Position numbers and translations under genes: made by a program. From positions 1-9,573 of the forward strand of contig JALREG010000358.1 of the NCBI GenBank assembly GCA_023253905.1: DNA of 9,573 bases. Reading direction: 5' to 3'. Positions 6,226 to 9,573 of this stretch are shown here, piece by piece. Below the pieces are notes generated by a model. The model worked only from the letters and a program-made list of their open reading frames with translations, did no database searches and was not told the DNA's origin. The stretch is from Burkholderiaceae bacterium. GTDB taxonomy: Bacteria; Pseudomonadota; Gammaproteobacteria; Burkholderiales; Burkholderiaceae. The first letter of the stretch is position 1, and each line of letters begins with the position of its first letter.

Positions 6226-7062
6226 ATGGCAGGCGCGAGCGCTCCCACCCCTTCCGAGTACATCGTTCACCATCTGGCACACCTGAACACGTCGGGTGCC
6301 GCGCAGAAGGACATCATCGATTTTTCCATCATCAACATCGACACGGTTTTCTATTCGGTGCTGATGGCGGTGGTCACTGGCTGGATCATGTACCGGGCGG
6401 CGCAGCGCATCACCACCGGCGTTCCCGGCCGGTTTGTGGGTGCCATCGAGTCGCTGGTTGAGTTCGTGCATGAGCAGGCGCGCTCCATCGTGAAGGGCGA
6501 CATCAGCAACATTGCACCGCTCGCGCTCACCTCGTTCGTCTGGATTGTCATGATGAACACGCTCGATCTGCTGCCGGTCGATCTGCTGCCGCGCATCGGT
6601 GAGATGTTCGGCCTTCACTACATGCGGGTGGTGCCCACCGCCGACCTCAACGGCACGCTGTCGCTCGCCATCGTGGTGCTCGCGCTCTCAATCTATTACG
6701 GCATCAAGGTGAAGGGCTTCGGGCATTTCCTGCACGAACTGGTCGCGGCGCCTTTCGGCACCTCGCGCAATCCGATCTTTGCGATCATCCTCGGTGCAGC
6801 CAACCTCGCCATGCAGATCATCGAGTACGTTGCCAAGACGGTGTCGCTCGGCATGCGACTGTTCGGCAACATGTTTGCGGGCGAGCTGGTCTTCATGCTG
6901 ATCGCGCTGCTGGGTGCCACGGCCACCTGGTGGGGCGCAGGTCTCGGTTTTGTCACCGGACTCGGCTGGGCCATCTTCCACATTCTGATCATCACGCTTC
7001 AGGGGTTCATCTTCATGATGCTCACGCTGGTGTACATCGGCCAGGCCCATGAGGCGCATTGA
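6226..7062 (+). CDS. atpB: AtpB, F1Fo ATP synthase subunit a
   Basis: Membrane stator subunit of Fo that forms the proton half-channels beside the c-ring. At 278 residues it has the usual length for betaproteobacteria. PTPSEYIVHHLAHL (8-21) is the family N-terminus. The essential arginine is Arg211 in SLGMRLFGNMFAGE (207-220), with Glu220, and His252 and Gln259 in AIFHILIITLQGF correspond to E. coli Glu219, His245 and Gln252. Hydrophobic segments suit five or six membrane helices. ATG 6226 begins where the conserved N-terminus begins, yet it has no recognisable Shine-Dalgarno (upstream GGGCAGACACGAC). The 120-base spacing also rules out tight coupling to atpI. Confidence 0.98.
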   Translation: MAGASAPTPSEYIVHHLAHLNTSGAAQKDIIDFSIINIDTVFYSVLMAVVTGWIMYRAAQRITTGVPGRFVGAIESLVEFVHEQARSIVKGDISNIAPLALTSFVWIVMMNTLDLLPVDLLPRIGEMFGLHYMRVVPTADLNGTLSLAIVVLALSIYYGIKVKGFGHFLHELVAAPFGTSRNPIFAIILGAANLAMQIIEYVAKTVSLGMRLFGNMFAGELVFMLIALLGATATWWGAGLGFVTGLGWAIFHILIITLQGFIFMMLTLVYIGQAHEAH

Positions 7063-7372
<310 letters not shown>

Positions 7373-7424
7373 TTCGCCCCGGCATCCCGAACACGATCAA
7401 CCTCTTAGCTGAAGGGAGCCCGTC

Positions 7425-7898
7425 GTGAACATCAACGCGACGCTCATTGTTCAGATCGTGGTCTTTCTGGGCTTGTGGTGGTTCACCGCGCGCTATGTCT
7501 GGCCGCCGATCACCAAGGCGCTCGACGAGCGCAGCCAGAAGATCGCGGACGGACTGGCCGCTGCCGATAAGGCGCGAACCGAACTGGCTGCCGCTGAACG
7601 GCGAGTCGAACAGGAACTGCAGCAGGCCCGGTCGGGCGCGGCTGAAGTTCGTGCCGGCGCCGAGAAGCAGGCGGCTGCGCTGATCGAAAAGGCGCGCGAG
7701 GAAGCCTCCGCCATCGTTTCCGCTGCCCGCAAGGCGGCTGAAGACGAGGCTGTGCTTGCCGCGCAGAAGGCTCGCGATCAGCTTCGCGACCAGGTTGCCC
7801 AGCTCGTGGTCGCCGGTGCCGAGCGCATCCTGCGGCGCGAGATCGACGCGGCCCGTCACGCTGAACTGCTCGCCAACCTGAAGAACGAGCTGCGCTAA
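7425..7898 (+). CDS. atpF: AtpF, F1Fo ATP synthase subunit b
   Basis: Peripheral-stalk subunit, present as a homodimer that ties Fo subunit a to F1 delta. The 157 residues match the usual 156. One N-terminal membrane helix (about 6-26, IVQIVVFLGLWWF) is followed by Pro28-Pro29 at the membrane exit. A long Ala/Glu/Lys/Arg-rich coiled coil spans about 30-125, and GAERILRREIDAARHAELLANL (131 onward) is the delta-binding end. The start is GTG at 7425, set by AAGGGAG at 7412-7418, 6 bases upstream. There is a single b gene and no b' copy, as expected in a proteobacterium with this operon type. Confidence 0.97.
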   Translation: MNINATLIVQIVVFLGLWWFTARYVWPPITKALDERSQKIADGLAAADKARTELAAAERRVEQELQQARSGAAEVRAGAEKQAAALIEKAREEASAIVSAARKAAEDEAVLAAQKARDQLRDQVAQLVVAGAERILRREIDAARHAELLANLKNELR

Positions 7899-7920
7899 GC
7901 GCGGCAAGGGAATCGCGTCC

Positions 7921-8454
7921 ATGGCGGAAATGATCACCATCGCCCGGCCGTATGCTGAGGCTGCTTTCAAGTTTGCGCGCGACGCGCAGGCACTGCCTGC
8001 GTGGTCCGAAGCGATCGGTCGACTGGCTGAAGTGGCCAGCACCGGGGCGGCGCGTGACCTGATCGGCCACCCCGGCATACCGGCAGCCAAAGTTGCGGCC
8101 ATCGTCTCCGAGACGGCTGGCGGGCTTGACGCTGCCCAGACCAACTTCGTGCGGCTTCTCGCCGATAACGAGCGGTTGGCTGCGCTTGCCGAGATCGCCA
8201 GTCTCTTCGAGGGACTGCGCAACGAGCACGAGGGGGTGCTCGAGGCGGCGATCTCGTCAGCGTTTCCCATCGACGCCGCTCAGGTTGATTCCATCGTGAC
8301 CACGCTTGCACAGCGCTACGGTCGCCGTATCAAGGCGAGCGTCAGCGTTGATCCGGAGCTGATCGGCGGGGTGTCGGTCCGGATCGGCGACGAGGTCATC
8401 GACGCATCGGTGCGCGGCAAACTCGCCCAGATGGCGAGTGCGCTCACAGCTTGA
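7921..8454 (+). CDS. atpH: AtpH, F1Fo ATP synthase subunit delta
   Basis: F1 cap protein that joins the alpha3beta3 head to the b-dimer stalk (equivalent to mitochondrial OSCP). At 177 residues it matches E. coli. The N-terminal six-helix domain starts with TIARPYAEAAFKFA (6-19) and contains NFVRLLADNERL (75-86). The C-terminal signature is DPELIGGVSVRIGD (144-157) with DASVRGKL (161-168). ATG 7921 has AAGGGAA at 7906-7912. It follows atpF by 22 bases and precedes atpA by 17. Confidence 0.97.
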   Translation: MAEMITIARPYAEAAFKFARDAQALPAWSEAIGRLAEVASTGAARDLIGHPGIPAAKVAAIVSETAGGLDAAQTNFVRLLADNERLAALAEIASLFEGLRNEHEGVLEAAISSAFPIDAAQVDSIVTTLAQRYGRRIKASVSVDPELIGGVSVRIGDEVIDASVRGKLAQMASALTA

Positions 8455-8471
8455 AGAATTAGGGGAAGTCC

Positions 8472-9573
8472 ATGCAACTGAATCCGGCTGAGATCAGCGA
8501 ACTGCTCAAGAGCAAGATCCAGAACCTGAATGTCGCGGCTGATACGCGCAATCAGGGGACGGTCGTGTCGGTTACCGACGGCATCTGCCGCGTCCACGGT
8601 CTGTCCGACGTGATGCAGGGCGAGATGATCGAGTTCCCGGGCAACACCTTCGGCCTTGCGCTGAACCTCGAGCGTGACTCGGTGGGCGCGGTGGTCCTGG
8701 GGAACTACGAACACATCTCCGAAGGTGACACGGTCAAGGCCACCGGCCGCATTCTCGAGGTGCCGGTGGGGCCCGAGCTGATCGGGCGGGTGGTGAATTC
8801 GCTCGGCCAGCCGATCGACGGCAAGGGCCCGGTGAACGCCAAGATGACCGACGTCATTGAGAAAGTGGCGCCCGGCGTGATCGCGCGTCGCTCGGTGTCG
8901 CAGCCGGTGCAAACCGGTCTGAAGGCGATCGACGCCATGGTGCCGGTCGGCCGGGGTCAGCGCGAGCTCATCATCGGTGACCGCCAGACCGGCAAGACTG
9001 CGGTGGCGGTCGACACCATCATCAACCAGAAAGGCAAAGACCTGATCTGCGTCTACGTCGCGATCGGTCAGAAAGCCTCCACCATCGCCAACGTGGTCCG
9101 CAAGCTCGAGGAAACCGGCGCGATGGACTACACCATCGTGGTGGCAGCAACCGCCTCCGAGTCGGCGGCGATGCAGTTCATTGCGCCTTATTCGGGTTGC
9201 ACGATGGGCGAATATTTCCGCGACCGCGGCCAAGATGCGCTCATCATCTACGATGACCTCACCAAGCAGGCCTGGGCATATCGTCAGGTGTCGCTGCTGC
9301 TGCGCCGCCCTCCGGGCCGCGAAGCGTATCCGGGTGACGTCTTCTACCTGCACTCGCGTCTGCTCGAGCGCGCCGCCAAGTTGAGCGATGCCATGGGCAA
9401 GGGCTCCATGACCGCCCTGCCGATCATCGAAACCCAGGCCGGTGACGTGTCGGCCTTCGTGCCCACCAACGTCATCTCCATTACCGACGGTCAGATCGTC
9501 CTCGAGACCGATCTGTTTAACGCCGGCATCCGGCCCGCCATCAACGCCGGTATCTCGGTGTCGCGGGTGGGCG
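8472..9573 (+). CDS. atpA: AtpA, F1Fo ATP synthase subunit alpha, 3' end outside window
   Basis: Non-catalytic nucleotide-binding subunit of F1. The window holds 367 complete codons of about 500. ATG 8472 has AGGGGA at 8461-8466, 5 bases upstream, and [13 protein letters not shown] is the normal N-terminus. The beta-barrel domain is about 25-95. The Walker A loop GDRQTGKT is at 169-176, Walker B is LIIYDD at 257-262, and [20 protein letters not shown] follows (given here in part: YRQVSLLL). The arginine finger sits in SVSRVG at the very end (Arg365). Between ERAAK and MTALP the chain has only 7 residues before Gly-Ser (LSDAMGK at 304-310), 11 fewer than E. coli, and this explains why the finger is at 365 rather than 376. 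The frame is intact up to the edge. Confidence 0.98.
   Translation, partial: MQLNPAEISELLKSKIQNLNVAADTRNQGTVVSVTDGICRVHGLSDVMQGEMIEFPGNTFGLALNLERDSVGAVVLGNYEHISEGDTVKATGRILEVPVGPELIGRVVNSLGQPIDGKGPVNAKMTDVIEKVAPGVIARRSVSQPVQTGLKAIDAMVPVGRGQRELIIGDRQTGKTAVAVDTIINQKGKDLICVYVAIGQKASTIANVVRKLEETGAMDYTIVVAATASESAAMQFIAPYSGCTMGEYFRDRGQDALIIYDDLTKQAWAYRQVSLLLRRPPGREAYPGDVFYLHSRLLERAAKLSDAMGKGSMTALPIIETQAGDVSAFVPTNVISITDGQIVLETDLFNAGIRPAINAGISVSRVG

Noticed and set aside
8316..9353. Long minus-strand open frame of 345 codons opposite atpH-atpA
   Set aside because: It lies wholly against conserved atp coding sequence. Its predicted protein is rich in His, Asp and Arg with no recognisable domain, the usual shadow of GC-rich codon bias.

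Overview
The window is about 9.6 kb of GC-rich bacterial chromosome. It carries conserved housekeeping genes in the order mnmG - rsmG - parA - parB - (HtrA-like gene, opposite strand) - atpI - atpB - atpE - atpF - atpH - atpA. This order, joining the origin-proximal tRNA/rRNA-modification and chromosome-partition genes to the F1Fo ATP synthase operon, together with protein details (for example the AtpE loop [14 protein letters not shown] and the AtpA stretch [22 protein letters not shown], kept here as the short motif [11 protein letters not shown]), points to a betaproteobacterium, most like Burkholderiales. That assignment rests on recognised protein sequence, not on a search.

Left part (1-4289, plus strand): the 3' nine-tenths of mnmG (tRNA wobble-uridine modification) overlaps the start of rsmG (16S rRNA G527 methyltransferase). 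After a 70-base gap come parA and parB, separated by 2 bases, which encode the ParA ATPase and the ParB CTPase/DNA clamp for chromosome segregation. No convincing parS site lies in the window.

Middle (4290-5679): a short convergent gap with small GC-rich hairpins follows parB. Next is a minus-strand gene for an exported trypsin-fold plus PDZ protein of the HtrA/DegP type. Its catalytic His and Asp positions are replaced by Tyr and Gly, so it is probably a non-proteolytic relative. It is divergent from the ATP synthase operon. The 209-base divergent region between them holds a likely sigma70-type promoter for atp and a 15-base palindrome just upstream of it.

Right part (5680-9573, plus strand): the atp operon encodes AtpI (assembly factor), then Fo subunits a, c and b, then F1 delta and alpha. 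AtpA is cut off by the window end just after its conserved arginine finger. The 120-base atpI-atpB gap contains a strong hairpin and a possible 25-codon Arg-rich reading frame. The atpB-atpE gap is a G-poor, pyrimidine-rich leader of the sort expected to favour high translation of subunit c.

No mobile element, CRISPR array, tRNA or rRNA gene was seen. I do not find a new multi-gene system here. The points most worth a second look are the degenerate-triad HtrA-like protein, the short loop in AtpA, and the RNA-level features inside the atp operon.
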